DNA of 64,000 nucleotides from Cokeromyces recurvatus (lineage: Eukaryota; Mucoromycota; Mucoromycetes; Mucorales; Mucoraceae), in the NCBI RefSeq assembly GCF_025118155.1, contig NW_026251396.1, positions 434,001 through 498,000 of the forward strand, written 5' to 3'. Made by a program: the position numbers and the translations under genes. The stretch's first letter is position 1; the number at the start of each line of letters is the position of its first letter. This document shows positions 13,212 to 25,603 of this stretch, piece after piece. The notes beneath the pieces were generated by a model, which had not been told where the DNA came from, made no database searches, and saw nothing but the letters and a program-made list of their open reading frames with translations.

Positions 13212-14388
13212 TATAATTTATACATTTTTTCTTTCTTTTTATTATTATTACTATTATTATTCTTAGTACGTCTTATGATTCACAAGGTAGAACAAGTTAC
13301 TCGATATCTCGCTTAAGAAGACAACGTGATACTGGATCAATCAATTATGGTATATTTAATAAGAATGAGTAAAGTAGTATATAACATAAGAAAAATGAAG
13401 TCTTTAATTATATCTGCCTTTTTTTTTCTTTCTTTCTTAGTGATCCTTTAACAATGATTAAATGTGAACCCTTTATTGGGAAACCAGGATCAAATATATC
13501 TGGATCACAGCCTTTTGAAATAACAGTTGAATCAAACGTATTATTAGCAATGGATTTTCATGCTCACTTGATGACAACTGAGATTATTGGATTCTTGGCT
13601 GGTGATTGGGATATAGAAACCAAGCGTAAAGTGGAATCATAAATCATCTATACACATATATAATTCTTTTTTCTTTCTAATGCAATATTTGTTTAGGTAT
13701 GATCATTCGTGAAGCCTTTCCTTGTAGATCAATTGAAACAGGTCAAAATGATGTAAATGTAGAAATGGATCCTACAAGTGCAATTGAGACACGTCAAAAG
13801 ATTGAAGAACGTAAAATGAAGGTCGTTGGTTGGTATCATTCTCATCCCACCTTTATACCTGATCCAAGCTTAGTTGATATAGAAAATCAACGCAATTATC
13901 AAATGTTATGTCGCGATGATCATGCTAAAGATAATGAAAAAGAAATTATGGAGCCCTTTGTAGGTGCTATTGTTGGTCCATATGATCCAGCTCTTCCAGG
14001 TTCAGCGAGTGTCATTAATTGGTTTCATGTTATTAATGAAAGTAGCAATCCTGTACCTAAACGTTTAATATATGAATTAAAAGAAAACGAAAGTATGACT
14101 GAAGATGAAACAAGCAGGCTGGTAATATTTTATTGGTGTATAATTTGTTATAAGCTATTTTTTGGCTAATACTTTTTGTAGTTTGAATTGTTAGAAATTT
14201 ATAAAAATTCACCTGAAAAAGTTGTGTTTGCTGAATATTGGCGACAGGATGCTTCAGAAAGTAAATTACAAAAAATGATTAAAAGTTTAGGCTCACGTAT
14301 GCCCTGGGTGCAAAAGCAGCTTAAAGAAAATACTTCTGTAAATGACTCCTTCTTGGAAAAAGTTCAAACCAATTTAAAAGATTGGTAG
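12090..14388 (+). CDS. MYSM1-like Myb/SANT plus JAMM (MPN+) histone deubiquitinase
   Basis: Predicted 614 aa; exons 12090-12339, 12418-12665, 12728-13155, 13267-13368, 13441-13625, 13697-14121 and 14182-14388, all phases closing. The N-terminus is acidic and then Lys-rich. A Myb/SANT-like domain begins around residue 130 (YTDLEEQRFIEGLELFGRDW) and ends in the SHAQKHF motif. The C-terminal half is an MPN+ metalloprotease with Glu in TTEIIGFLAGD and the zinc-binding JAMM motif GWYHSHPTFIPDPSLVD (about residues 450-466), whose wording is very close to animal MYSM1 (2A-DUB), an H2A-K119 deubiquitinase. No SWIRM domain is apparent between the two, unlike the animal protein. All catalytic JAMM residues are present, so activity is expected. 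Nuclear chromatin role is inferred from the family. Confidence 0.88.
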
Positions 14389-14709
14389 GCTGCATATATT
14401 AAACTTTAATGCATTTTTTTTTTTTTTTTTTGACTGCCATTAAAATAAAATAAAATAAAATAAATAAAAAAAAAAAAAAAAAAAAAGGGGGAAATTGGAT
14501 AAGCCACACAAAAAGGATTGTCATATTTTCCATCTTTTTTACATAATAATAACTTTAATTCATTCATTTAATAGAATTCATTTTGTTATTACTTTTTTTT
14601 TTTTTCTTTTATAGACATTTATATATACTTATATATAAAGCTTTATTCCCTTTTCACTTAAGCCTCATATAACAATAATTAAAAGTGTAAACGACAAAAT
14701 ATACCTACA
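14389..14709. other. Short intergenic spacer
   Basis: Contains T and A homopolymers and a T-rich stretch just before the ARID gene start. A TATA-like run (tatatacttatatataaag, 14623-14641) lies about 70 bp upstream of the 14710 ATG. No gene. Confidence 0.5.
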
Positions 14710-17648
14710 ATGACGGCAAGGTTGCGTGATACAATTGACCGTACACCTGAATATGTCAACTTTATTAGAGAACTAAAAGCATTTCATGAAGCAAAAGGGT
14801 AATTCTTTCTCTAATTGAACACGTTAAATATATATATTTATATATATATATATATATATAAATATATGTATGTATGTGTACGTATGCTGATGTTTTTATT
14901 ATTATTATTATTATTGTTATTATTATTTAGTACGACACTTCAGGCAGAACCTATATTAGGTAAAAGACGGTTAGATTTATTCAAAATATTCCAAGCAGTT
15001 GTTAATGCTGGTGGATTCGAAGAAGTGACAAAAAACAGAGGTTGGAAACAAGTGGGCGATATTTTTCAATTCCCTTCTACTTGTACTAACAGTGCATACA
15101 TCCTAAAAGGAATTTACATTCGTAATTTGGTAAGTTAATTTATTCTATATATTAAAAGATTATATGCTTATTGAAAGTTTTGAAACAGTTGGGTTGGGAA
15201 GAAGAGAAAGTATGGAATAAGACTTGGACTCCACCTAAAGAATTGCTAGGCCCACATGCTCATAGGTCATCTAATTTGGCTGGAAAGGCTTATAAACCTG
15301 CAATGAAAAAATCTCCAAAATTAAAATCAGCAGCAACAGTGAATAAAACAAATAAAACAACAAAATCTATACCAGATGCTTCAGATGTGCTTTTTGGTGC
15401 CTTGAATACATTATCTCAAATGGATAATTCATTGTTGATCGATCTTAATATAAACCCTCCGATTTATACCAATCAAATTAATAATCCTTCAACCCAACTA
15501 TCACAAATCCAATCTGTCCCTCCCCAGCCAGAAGGACAAACTCAAGATATTTCATTTAGTGAAAAGGATCGTATCTTATTTGCTTTACAGTTTGGACAAA
15601 GGAACGATGTTGAATGGGCTTTAGATCAAATTGTGACAATTTCATTTGAATGTCCTGAAAAATTGGAATTAACTAAAGGCTCAACATTTTTATTAGAATT
15701 ATTGGTTTTACTTGCTCAACCTTGTTTGATAAGTCATGCTGCAGATAATGCTTTACCTACTTGTGCTAGTGATACTTTACAGAGCATGTTAAAGAGTAGT
15801 CATACATATGTTGAAGACATAGCAAATCCTATATCAACTATTTCTACAACTATAGATAATAATGGAACGAATACAACAAATTATTCTGATTTAGGTGCTG
15901 TAAATATTATTCTCAAGGTGCTCCATATTTTGCGCAATTTTTCACTTATCACTGATTTTGCACCTACATTAGCAAAACATAAATTAGTAAAGGAAATACT
16001 AATTCAAGGTTTACAAACTTCAATGAGTACTGGACATGTTGAATTGGGACGTCATTCTATGGATGTTTTAGAAAATATTGCATTTCATATGGAACTAGTT
16101 TCATCTAAAGATCCTTGTTTAGCCTGTGTGCAAACTGTAGTTGCAGCACACGATCGGTATTTAGTGATTGGATCTATTCGTACTCTAACATGGTTTACTA
16201 TGAATAAGGCAAATCATATATTCCTGGAGTCTTGTCCTGTCATTACGCGTATTTCACAATTGTTATTGTCAAATGACGAGGAACTTGTAGGAACATCATT
16301 AGAATATATTTATCAGCATACAAAAATTTCTTTAAAATGTCGATCTCAATTTTTAACTTCACCTCATTCCAGTGCATATATTGGATTGTTAATTTCTTTA
16401 TTAATGACAAAGTCGAAATATTTTTGTGCTCGTTTTATTCATGAAGATCAAGAAGCTGCTTCTTTACCTACGCCTACTCATCATAGTCCTCCTAATAATG
16501 TACTTCAACAACCACAACAAGCTATGATCCCTCGAGTACCTGACTTAACTGTTTACCACAACTTGGATGAACCGTATCGATGTTTAGGATGGTAAATATA
16601 ATATTACGTGCAAAAGAATTTACATATTCATGATTTTTTTTTTAAAAAAAAAAAATAGGTTAAAAGATAAATTTGAAGCAGCTGATAGAAGCAGTGTTTT
16701 ATCACTGGATGATATTTATTTGTTATATGAAGCCAGATTTGGATTAGAAAAAGCGCTGAAGATGAGAGATTTTTACACTGTCATGAAAATTGCTTTCCCT
16801 AAAGCATCTACTTCTGGAGCTGGCTCCCTTTTGGGTAATGTTGGGCAATCTTCACCGGTTGTAGAAGGATTAAATATCATTGGTATACAGATTAAAATGA
16901 GTATTTTGCAAGATCGTAAGTTACAATATCAATCTTTCTCTTTATATATACAAACTTACTTATTCTATAAATAGGACCTCAAGTTCCATGTAAATGGGCT
17001 CAATGTTCACTTTTGTTTGATGATACTTTCTCACTTCAACGTCATGTATTACATGACCATATGAAGCCTACCACGAGCACTGAAGACGATCATGGTCAAA
17101 AGTATATATGCAGTTGGTCTCATTGCAGTACAGAGCAGAACTTCTTTAGCAATAAGAACGATTGGATATCTCATTTACGTACTCATTTCTATAATGAAAT
17201 AGGAGAAAGTTGTTGCAATAGTCCTGTTCAAAGTCCTGAGCCTTCACTTTTATCCTCACCTTCTACACCTACATCCAATACATCATCTACCCCGACCTTA
17301 TTGTCGATTGATAATTCTAATATCCAAGGCATTGCCCTTGTTACTTCTCATTTACTCGATTGGCTTTCGAAAGATCCCCAAAGTATGTATTACTTTATTC
17401 CCTATGAAAAGGAATTATCAGCAGTTGCAGAACAACGACCCAAGTTGGCTAATCGGATTTGGTCCATTTGCTCCAACTTTAAATCTTTACAAAACAGTAA
17501 CTCAACTCACATTACACTTACTAAAACAATGGATAATCATCCTACTTTGACTACCGCTACTACTACTCCTACTCCCACTACTACTTCTACTACTACTACT
17601 ACTACTACTACTACCACTACTGATCTAACAACATCCACCATCACATAA
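14710..17648 (+). CDS. ARID-domain chromatin remodeller subunit, Rsc9/ARID2 type
   Basis: Predicted 873 aa; exons 14710-14798, 14931-15129, 15189-16591, 16659-16915 and 16975-17648. An ARID DNA-binding domain occupies about residues 10-120 (FIRELKAFHE, LGKRRLDLFKIFQAVVNAGG, GWKQVGDIFQFP, LKGIYIRNL). It is followed by an armadillo-like helical region (about residues 170-480). Near residues 650-710 are two C2H2-like fingers: C-x4-C...H-x3-H in VPCKWAQCSLLF and again in YICSWSHCS. The order ARID, helical repeat, C2H2 matches Rsc9 of the fungal RSC/SWI-SNF complex and animal ARID2 (BAF200). The extreme C-terminus is a Thr/Pro/Ser repeat encoded by an ACT-rich microsatellite. Same strand and adjacent to the MYSM1-like gene. 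Confidence 0.85.
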
Positions 17649-17656
17649 TATGATAT

Positions 17657-17740
17657 ACACATACATGCACACACACACGCACGCACATACACACGCACAC
17701 ATATATATATAAATATAAATATATATGTGTGTAGACAAAA
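17657..17740. repeat. CA/TA dinucleotide-rich tract
   Basis: 3' flank of the ARID gene: alternating ca/ac and ta runs directly after the stop, within a convergent 200-bp intergenic interval. Confidence 0.7.
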
Positions 17741-17859
17741 TTGTTATATACATTGAATAGACTATTTGATCTTAGATATATTCACCCCTTCCTTCATTAT
17801 TGTAGATATGTTATATAAAGTATTTTATCTTTTTTTTTTTTATTTTTTTTTATATTATT

Positions 17860-19079
17860 TTACAGTAATTCTTCAAATTGAGTCAAACGTCTAATTAACG
17901 GCTTTGTATTATATGGGAAGCCATCTCCATCTAAAATAAGCAACACATTTGCTATAATAGCCTGCAAAGTATCCAAGTCAATAAAAGAATTTTCTAAAGC
18001 ATATTTAAATTCCAACATATGATTGATAGTGTACCGAATATATTGATGAAAGTAAGCAAGAAATTCTGAATCATTTTCCAAGAGTAAATCAATCAAAATA
18101 TCATGCGTACTTCCGCAGCGATAAAGAAAAAAGAGGAAAAGAAGATGTGGGTCAATATCGATGGATTTAAGGAATGATAAATAATAGCTTGATGATGACA
18201 GTTGTTGGTATAATAAAAGAATTGTATCAAGTAATTGAACTGTGTCGTCATCATTAACACAACAAATATCAAATAATATTTCCCAAAATTCATTCTTTGA
18301 TTTAATACAGCTATCATAGACCTCTTTTTAAATAAATGAACATGAGTATACAGAGAAACCCCCCCCCTTTTTTTTTAAAAAAAAAATAAAAATAAAATAA
18401 AACCTATTTTACCTTTTAACTCAATCATTAAATCATTCATCATTGGATTTTCTTTTTTCAGAAATAATCGCAAGATTATTTGAACCAATAATTTAATTGT
18501 ACCCCGATCAAAAGTTGATGCATGACAACCATCATTGAAAAATTCGGTATAATCGGGTAATCTCATGTTCTCTAAATCATCTCTATTCATAATTAAGCGA
18601 TAGTGTCGAATGTATTTAATTACGTTTTGTATAATGTAACTACTGTCATCTTGTATCAATCCTATAAGTCTGTAACAAAGTTCCATTGATTTTCGACACA
18701 TGTAGATTTTATCGTGATTCCATAATGAACATGCGACTGACATGAATTGATTCAGCGTAGAATGACTTAAAGTGTCGTTACTTTTAACAAGATCGATCAT
18801 GCATATCAAAAGAGGATAGGATGTTCGTCTTTGATTCAGCACTAAATCAACTACCAATTGAGAAAGCTGAGTAATTGATGTTTGCATTGCGCAATCATCA
18901 CATGCTCGAGCATGTTTAAAAATCAAATGAAAAAAGTCTAGTTCATAGTTTTGTTCAATTTCATTTAGTTTATAAAATTCAAAAAGTTTATTTTCAAGAA
19001 CTCTATTGCTTTCGGACGAATGTCGTATGAATTTATCATAAATCTCTCGATTCTTGCTATAGATATCGAAACTATTCAT
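17860..19079 (-). CDS. Lines-like (LINS1-type) alpha-helical protein
   Basis: Predicted 376 aa; exons 19079-18413 and 18323-17860. Start chosen at MNSFDIYSKNREIY, just inside a 38-nt A homopolymer (19091-19128) that precludes a longer sensible N-terminus. The protein is all-helical and Cys/His-poor. Its C-terminal part (YRCGSTHDILIDLLLENDSE, then LAYFHQYIRY) resembles the Lines C-terminal domain found in Drosophila Lines and human LINS1, where the conserved core is a D-L-L pair followed by F-L-x-Y. The remaining N-terminal half is hard to place. Biochemical function of the family in fungi is not established. It faces the ARID gene tail to tail. The call rests on one C-terminal motif, so confidence is moderate. 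Confidence 0.6.
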
Positions 19080-19090
19080 ATAGACATGCG

Positions 19091-19128
<38 letters not shown>

Positions 19129-19130
<2 letters not shown>

Positions 19131-21964
19131 TGACCTCAAATTTATTTATTTTTTAATTCTCCAAGATTATATACTAAAATTGTTTACAACAACCATCGTC
19201 AATATTACACTAGTATTTTTTTTTTACTAGGAATTATCTTTTTGTATTTGAAAATTGAAGGAATTCCTTAAGGGATTTTGCACCTGTTATCTATTATGTT
19301 CAAATGTATTATTTTAAAGATTTGGAATATCCAGTAGTAGAAGAATGAAAGTAACATAGCAAGTCCTCCTTTGTGGTTGGAGAAAAACATGGTACAGTAG
19401 ACTTAGACTGTAGGTAACAGTAGAAATTTAAACACTCAGTACATATCCATGTACATATAATAAAGCTTATTTTCTCTGACACTTTAAATTCCTTTTTTTT
19501 TCAGTAAGGTGGTGACGATGGATAGCAGGCTAGCAATAAATATAGATAATAGAATACACATATCTCAGATCATTATATACATTTTAAATGTGTAATACGA
19601 AGGCATTTTTTCTTTTTCTTTCTTTTCTTTACCTATCATTTTTGATTTTTAAAGAAGTAATATTTCCAAGTATCTGTTTGTATATAATGCTAAAGAAAAA
19701 GAAAAAATGTATCAAAGAATAATCGCCCAGATAAACGTAAATTGTTGGATCTTTTGATATTTTTAATGTTCCATCAAGTTATAAATACGATCTTCAACTA
19801 TTAGATAACATGTAAAAAAAAATCTAAAAAAATAAAATAAAAGGCAATACTACCTAACTGGATTGCTTTCTCGTGAAAAAATATATATATGTGTGTATAA
19901 GATAATAATAAAATGAAACAGTCAAAATTTTTGTCATGTATAGTGAAAATGCTTGAGAAGTTCGAATGAATATACACGTATCTTAATAGTAACAGCGGCA
20001 TTTGGGCTTTCATAAACTACCCTTGCTAAAAAAAAAAAGACAGCCCAGTCAGAAGATTTTGTATAAGATAAAATAACGATCCAAGACTTTCCCATATAAT
20101 CTTATCAATTCTTAATTTGATGCAATGATCATAGTAGATAGGGCCAAATAATCGGGTCCAGGGGATAGAGGAGACTGGTCGCCTAAGAAATATATAAAAA
20201 GGTAAAAGTTGTGACAAATTGCTATAAAACCTTCCATAGTGCTTTGCACCTTGTTTCTATTGGCGAATTTTGTATACAAGAAAGTTCTGCAATATTTGTA
20301 AAGCAAAGTATGTAGAAAACATGTAAAGTTAACTATTTAAAAGTGTACATGCCATGTTATGCTGAAAAACTATTTTTGATATGCCAAAAAAAAAAAGTAC
20401 TCTAACACATTTTTGTGTAATTAAAATGCTCTTTTATGTATACTTTATATGGATGTTATTGATTATATTTTATTGTCTTTTTCATATATTAAACATGTCA
20501 AACTACACTTTCTACTACTACTTTTCCATTCCCTCTTAGATAATTCCTCTCTTATCATCGACAAAAAAAAAAAAGGCTACATAAACTACACAACTTAAAA
20601 CACATTAAATTTAATTTCCGACAAAATCATATGAACTAAAGATAGAAAAGAATTTTCATTTTTTTATTATAAACTATAGGTATTTTATCATATATTTTTT
20701 CATGACAATGTTCTTAAGATACACGAGACTTGATAGAATATAATAAATATATTTTTTTATTTTCACTTTTTTTTTTATTAGTAAGAGACGAAAAATAACT
20801 TTTCTGGCTCAAAGATAAATGATTTAAGTATTTAATACTTTTTTTTTTCTTAACTAAGAAGTAGCTTTTTTTGCTTATCCGAGTTATTATTACAATACAT
20901 TTAATATTCCCTTTTCTTTGAATTATGTAACCTAAGTCTTACTAAATCGTTGTCGTTTTATTATAAACTATTTGTAGTATTTTTAAAGAATCTGTTTATG
21001 CTTCTCAATTTATTCCTAAAAAAAAAAAGCCGTAAATCCCGAAAAATACATACATAATAGGATATAAAATCCTTGTGGCTTTTAGTACTACAAATTGGCA
21101 CAGACCACAAAATAAAGTAAAAAAAAAAGATAGTAATATAGGTATTATACATGTATTTTACAAAAGGAGATTCATCATTACAAACAATGAATTAAGATTG
21201 CAGCTTTATTTATTATACATCATCAATGTAGTGAAATGAATCTATTTGTAATGATTAACTTCTTTTTTCTATATATTTTTTTATTTTTTTTTCTTTAATT
21301 TTTATTATATTCTAATATTTGATTATTATTTTTTTTTAAATAAGGGATGTATCACACGAGATGCTTTTTTTTTTTTGCATTATTGTTCATAAACCTGTAC
21401 TGTACGCGTTCTCTAAAACTGAATTTGAATTTGACATCGAGGGGTATTATACAATAAATACGAGGTTTTAAACAAAAAAGCGGAAATTCATATAAAAAAA
21501 AAACAAACAATAAGTAATAATAATAAAAAAAAAGAAACAATGCTTTATATTAGATAAAAAATTCTCCGACAGATATAGAAAACAGTTCAAAAAGTTTTTT
21601 CTTTTTTTTTTGGTAATAAACAAACTTTAAAAAAACGATTTGAAAATGTTATTAATCCTTGTGTTATATTCATGTTTATATTTCATTTTTAGTTATGGAA
21701 ATAAGACATAAAAAAAAAGAATCAAGCTTTTATGTAACAAAGGGAGTCAGTTACAGACAACAATAATGATCGAACCCAAGAAAGAAGTTTTATACATTAC
21801 GAAAGCTTTAATTAAAAAAAAAAAAAAAAAAAAATCGTCCGATTAACACCTTAAGTCTGTCATTCATCCCGATAGCGACTTATTATTTTTTGACACAATT
21901 ATTATAAAAATTTAAATTCCCGACAAAGTATATCTTATGGAGCAAGTGAAAACCAGAAAAAAAA

Positions 21965-21998
<34 letters not shown>

Positions 21999-22046
21999 TT
22001 TTATTCATATTCTTACATTAACTTTCTCATTTGAGTAAGCTAAACT
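19129..22046. other. Gene-poor AT-rich interval
   Basis: About 2.9 kb upstream of CYP51 with no supportable gene. The segment 20030-20300 is less AT-rich and reads, on the minus strand, RRPVSSIPWTRLFGPIYYDH within a short open stretch; no family is recognised. A T run of about 28 nt lies at 21966-21993, immediately before the CYP51 leader. Confidence 0.5.
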
Positions 22047-23776
22047 ATGGCAGTTATATCTACTCTTTTGTCAGGTTTTTCAATCACGACTTTTATTTAT
22101 AAAGCCTTTATGGCCATTGCTCTTTATTGGGCATTCCATATCTTGTCTCAATTGGTAACACATCATCACAGACATAGATAGATAGCATATATCGTCTAAT
22201 TAACTATAATGCAATAATAGGTTATCCCCAAGAACCCTAAGGTTGTTCCTACTGTCTTTTCTTGGATACCTATCTTCGGTAATGCAATTGAATTTTCAAA
22301 GTAAGTATCTTGGTAAAAGAGTTAAAGTCCTAGAAAATAGATAAGACGGCGATATATTTAAACAAATCTCTCTTTTTTTTTTTTTTCTCCCACCACCACC
22401 ACTCCCTCCCCCCCTTTTATATATATATCAATAGAGATCCTATCACTTTCCTTAAAAAGTGTCAACAAAAATATGGCGATGTTTTCACTTTCCAACTCTT
22501 GAATAAACGTGTCACTGCTTGTTTAGGTCCTGACGGTAATCAATTTGTCTTTAATGCTAAGCAAAACCTTGCTTCCGCTGCTGCTGCTTATAATCATATG
22601 ACAAAATATGTCTTTGGTGATGATATTGTATTTGATGCTCCTCATAGTGTCTTTATGGAACAAAAGAGATTTATTAAGGCTGGTTTGAATATTGAAACTT
22701 TCCGCAAGGATGTACCCCTGATCCTTGATGAATGTAACAAATTCTTTGATAAATTTGAAAAGACAGGTACCTGTGATGCCTACAAAATGTTTGGTTCTCT
22801 CATCATCAACACTGCCTCTCGTGCTCTCTTGGGTCCTGAAATTCGTAATTCCCTTGACGATGGTGTCGCTAAACTTTATTATGATTTGGATCAAGGTTTC
22901 CGTCCCATTAACTTTATGTTCCCTAATTTACCTCTCCCTGCTTACCGTAGACGTGATGAAGCGCGTGCAAAATTGGCTGCACTTTATGAACGTATTATTG
23001 AAAACAGACGTAAGCACCCTGAAGAACAACATGATGATCTTCTTCAAACCCTTATGGATTCTCGTTATAAGGATGGTTCTCCTATCCCTGATCACCAAAT
23101 CTGTGGTATCTTGACCGCTGCTCTTTTCGGTGGTCAACACACTTCCTCTACTACCTCTGCTTGGACTATCTTGGAACTCGCTCATCGTCCTGATATCATT
23201 AAGGCTGTTCGTCAAGAGATGATTGATAAACTTGGCTCTCTTCAAGTTGATTTCACTTATGATAATTTGGAAGAACTTACGTTGTTAGAGGATGTCGTCA
23301 GAGAAACCCTCCGTCTTCATCCTCCTATCTTCAATATGATGCGTCGTGTCGTTGCTGACAAGATGATTTATGAAAAGAGTGGTCTTGAGATTCCTAAGGG
23401 TAACTTCCTCTGTGCTGTTCCCGGTGTAACTCAAATTGATCCCAACTACTTTTACAATCCTATGAAATGGGAACCTATGCGTTGGTCTGAAAAAAAGGAT
23501 CCTGTCCATCAACTTGAACAAGGTGATGATGCTAATATCGATTATGGTTTTGGTGCTGTCGGTATTTCTTCTCGTAGTCCCTTCCTTCCCTTCGGTGCTG
23601 GTCGCCATCGTTGTATTGGTGAAAAGTTTGGTTATTTGCAATTAAAGGCCATTATCGGTACCTTTATCAAGAGATTCGATTTTGAAACTGTTGCTGAATC
23701 TGTTCCTAAGCCTGATTATACCTCCATGGTCGTTGTTCCTTCTGATAGCAGAATTCGTTTCACTCGTAGAGATTAA
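22047..23776 (+). CDS. CYP51: Lanosterol 14-alpha-demethylase, CYP51 F5-type
   Basis: Predicted 509 aa; exons 22047-22154, 22221-22300 and 22435-23776. ER-anchored P450 that removes the 14-alpha-methyl of lanosterol/eburicol in ergosterol synthesis and is the target of azole antifungals. Visible features: an N-terminal membrane helix (residues 4-36), a B' region ending IVFDAPHS, the I-helix ALFGGQHTSSTTSAW, the ExxR motif in ETLRLHPP, and the heme loop FLPFGAGRHRCIGE with the Cys ligand. Counting from the Met gives Phe129 where most fungi have Tyr, and Ala291, the pair reported as conserved in Mucorales CYP51 F5 and linked to intrinsic resistance to short-tailed azoles. Codons are richer in C-ending forms than neighbouring genes, suggesting high expression. 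Confidence 0.97.
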
Positions 23777-23991
23777 ATTGCTTCTTTTCATATTTTTTTA
23801 TACACATATATACATACATACATGTATATATATAATATAATTTTTCTTTTTTTTTTTCGTTTATTAACCTGTAATTATTATGTATCCATACAACACATAC
23901 ACACACATCAATATTATCTGTAGTCTTTTTTATTATTATTATTTACATTTAGAAAATAAAAAAAAAAATTTTTTTTAAAAAAAGTATTTAT

Positions 23992-24423
23992 TTAATATGA
24001 TCTTGTAATTCTTTCATTTGTAGAAGATGTATTATATAAATTAATGTGAATCATGTATAAAATTCCACTAATTGTCAATACGATTAAACTAAAACGAACA
24101 AACCCATAAAATAGTCGATACATCCAACGGAAAGTTCCTAATAGGAGGCAATAAAAAATGTACAGAATGACTAAAGATAAAAATATTCCCATCATGTTTG
24201 ATTGAACAACCACGCTCGAAACAAGTTTATATAATTCTTGAACAAAACTGGGTGAAACATTCAAGACATGATTCGTGATTGATTTAATGGTTGGCAAAAC
24301 TTGATTTGGTTCGGGTAATGGTATATTTAATTCTTTGAGATTGGTATAACAGAAACTATAGACTTCAGAAAATAATTGAAATGCTTGCATAGTAACATTA
24401 AATCCGTTTTGTAATCCTTCCAT
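23992..24423 (-). CDS. Small membrane protein, Apq12-like
   Basis: Single-exon 143-aa protein converging on CYP51. The N-terminal half is an amphipathic region (MEGLQNGFNVTMQAFQLFSE). Two hydrophobic segments follow: SNMMGIFLSLVILYIFYCLL, then after RWMYR a second (FVRFSLIVLTISGILYMI). Size and a pair of closely spaced transmembrane helices near the C-terminus fit the Apq12 family, ER/nuclear-envelope proteins involved in nuclear pore assembly and lipid homeostasis. No single diagnostic residue settles this, so the name is tentative. Confidence 0.5.
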   Translation of the reverse strand: MEGLQNGFNVTMQAFQLFSEVYSFCYTNLKELNIPLPEPNQVLPTIKSITNHVLNVSPSFVQELYKLVSSVVVQSNMMGIFLSLVILYIFYCLLLGTFRWMYRLFYGFVRFSLIVLTISGILYMIHINLYNTSSTNERITRSY

Positions 24424-24458
24424 GACCGATAATTTTTTTTTTTTGAAGAAGTGAGAAA

Positions 24459-24461
<3 letters not shown>

Positions 24462-24493
<32 letters not shown>
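24462..24493. repeat. (TG)16 microsatellite
   Basis: Perfect TG dinucleotide run about 40 bp upstream of the 143-aa gene start, on its promoter side. Confidence 0.95.
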
Positions 24494-24494
<1 letters not shown>

Positions 24495-25341
24495 AGAGGG
24501 AAATAAAATAAAATTAAAGACGCGTCAACAATATGATGATTTCATAATTCGCGTACATTCGGATATAGTTTTTTTTGGTAATCATAAATCAAGGTTAAAA
24601 TGTCTAAAAAAGGAAAATCATTTTATTGTCCTCCTGTGCACAATTTGAAACAATCATAAAAAAAAAAAAATAAAAGAAAATAAAAAAAAAAAAAAAAAAA
24701 AAAAAAAGAGTGCATAAAACAATTAATTATTGTTCGGGAACAAATGCAAATATTTATTATTATTTTTGGCTGCATCCATTACCGTTCAACAAAAGAAGAA
24801 ATTGTTACTTTTACTCTAGTCAATCTGGTTTCATTTTTTATATTTATATAAAACAGTAAATATTATAAAAAAAAGAGAAAAAGATCTTTTTCAATTGTAT
24901 GCAGAGTAGTGAAAATCCATACAGAATTTTTGTATTTCGGTAAATGGATTTAGCAAAACGTAGCCTTAACTGAAATGTTGGGTGAAAAAAAGAAAAAAAA
25001 AGAATGCAGAAAGAAAATCAATTTATGTATTTAAGATTATCGCGTGTACAGCAGTTTATACATACAAAACTTTAGTTGTCTATCGATAAACTTTTTTTTT
25101 CTCTGGGATCTAATTTCAACCTGCTTCTCTTTTAATAATAATATTAGAGAAATTTCTTAGAGCGTCTGTGTCTATTTTCTCCAATACTTTAATAAATTGA
25201 AATTTTTATCTGTTATTGTTACTAGAAGAGATCTAAGCAAAATCATTTTGTTGAATAGTTTCCCTTCCCAAAAGAAACCTATTATATTAAAGTCTAATTG
25301 TAATAATAGAATCATTTAAGCATAATAGCCAATACATATAG

Positions 25342-25378
<37 letters not shown>

Positions 25379-25603
25379 TCTGAAATCAACTAAACCTACA
25401 AGTTATTAGTAAAAGACTTTATTATCGATATAAATTATGAATACTAATAAATGGTATTAGTATGATCAGTAGAGTGTTTGTGTTAATGTGCTCCCAATCT
25501 ATCAAAATTAAAATTAAAAATACATATTAATGCTTTTAATATGTATGCGTATTCTATCATCATATTGGAAGAAAATGTAGGTATTTTATTGTTTATATAT
25601 GAT
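24494..25603. other. Intergenic AT-rich interval
   Basis: No gene seen. Contains an A-rich tract (24657-24707) and a TA dinucleotide run (25347-25376) between the Apq12-like promoter and the 3' end of the second P450. Confidence 0.55.

Noticed and set aside
18093..18317. 74-codon minus-strand frame in the Lines-like gene
   Set aside because: Out of frame with the spliced gene, whose own frame continues through without stops.
22523..23641. Several long minus-strand frames opposite CYP51
   Set aside because: Shadows of a strongly coding plus-strand exon with C/T-ending codons; no homology texture of their own.
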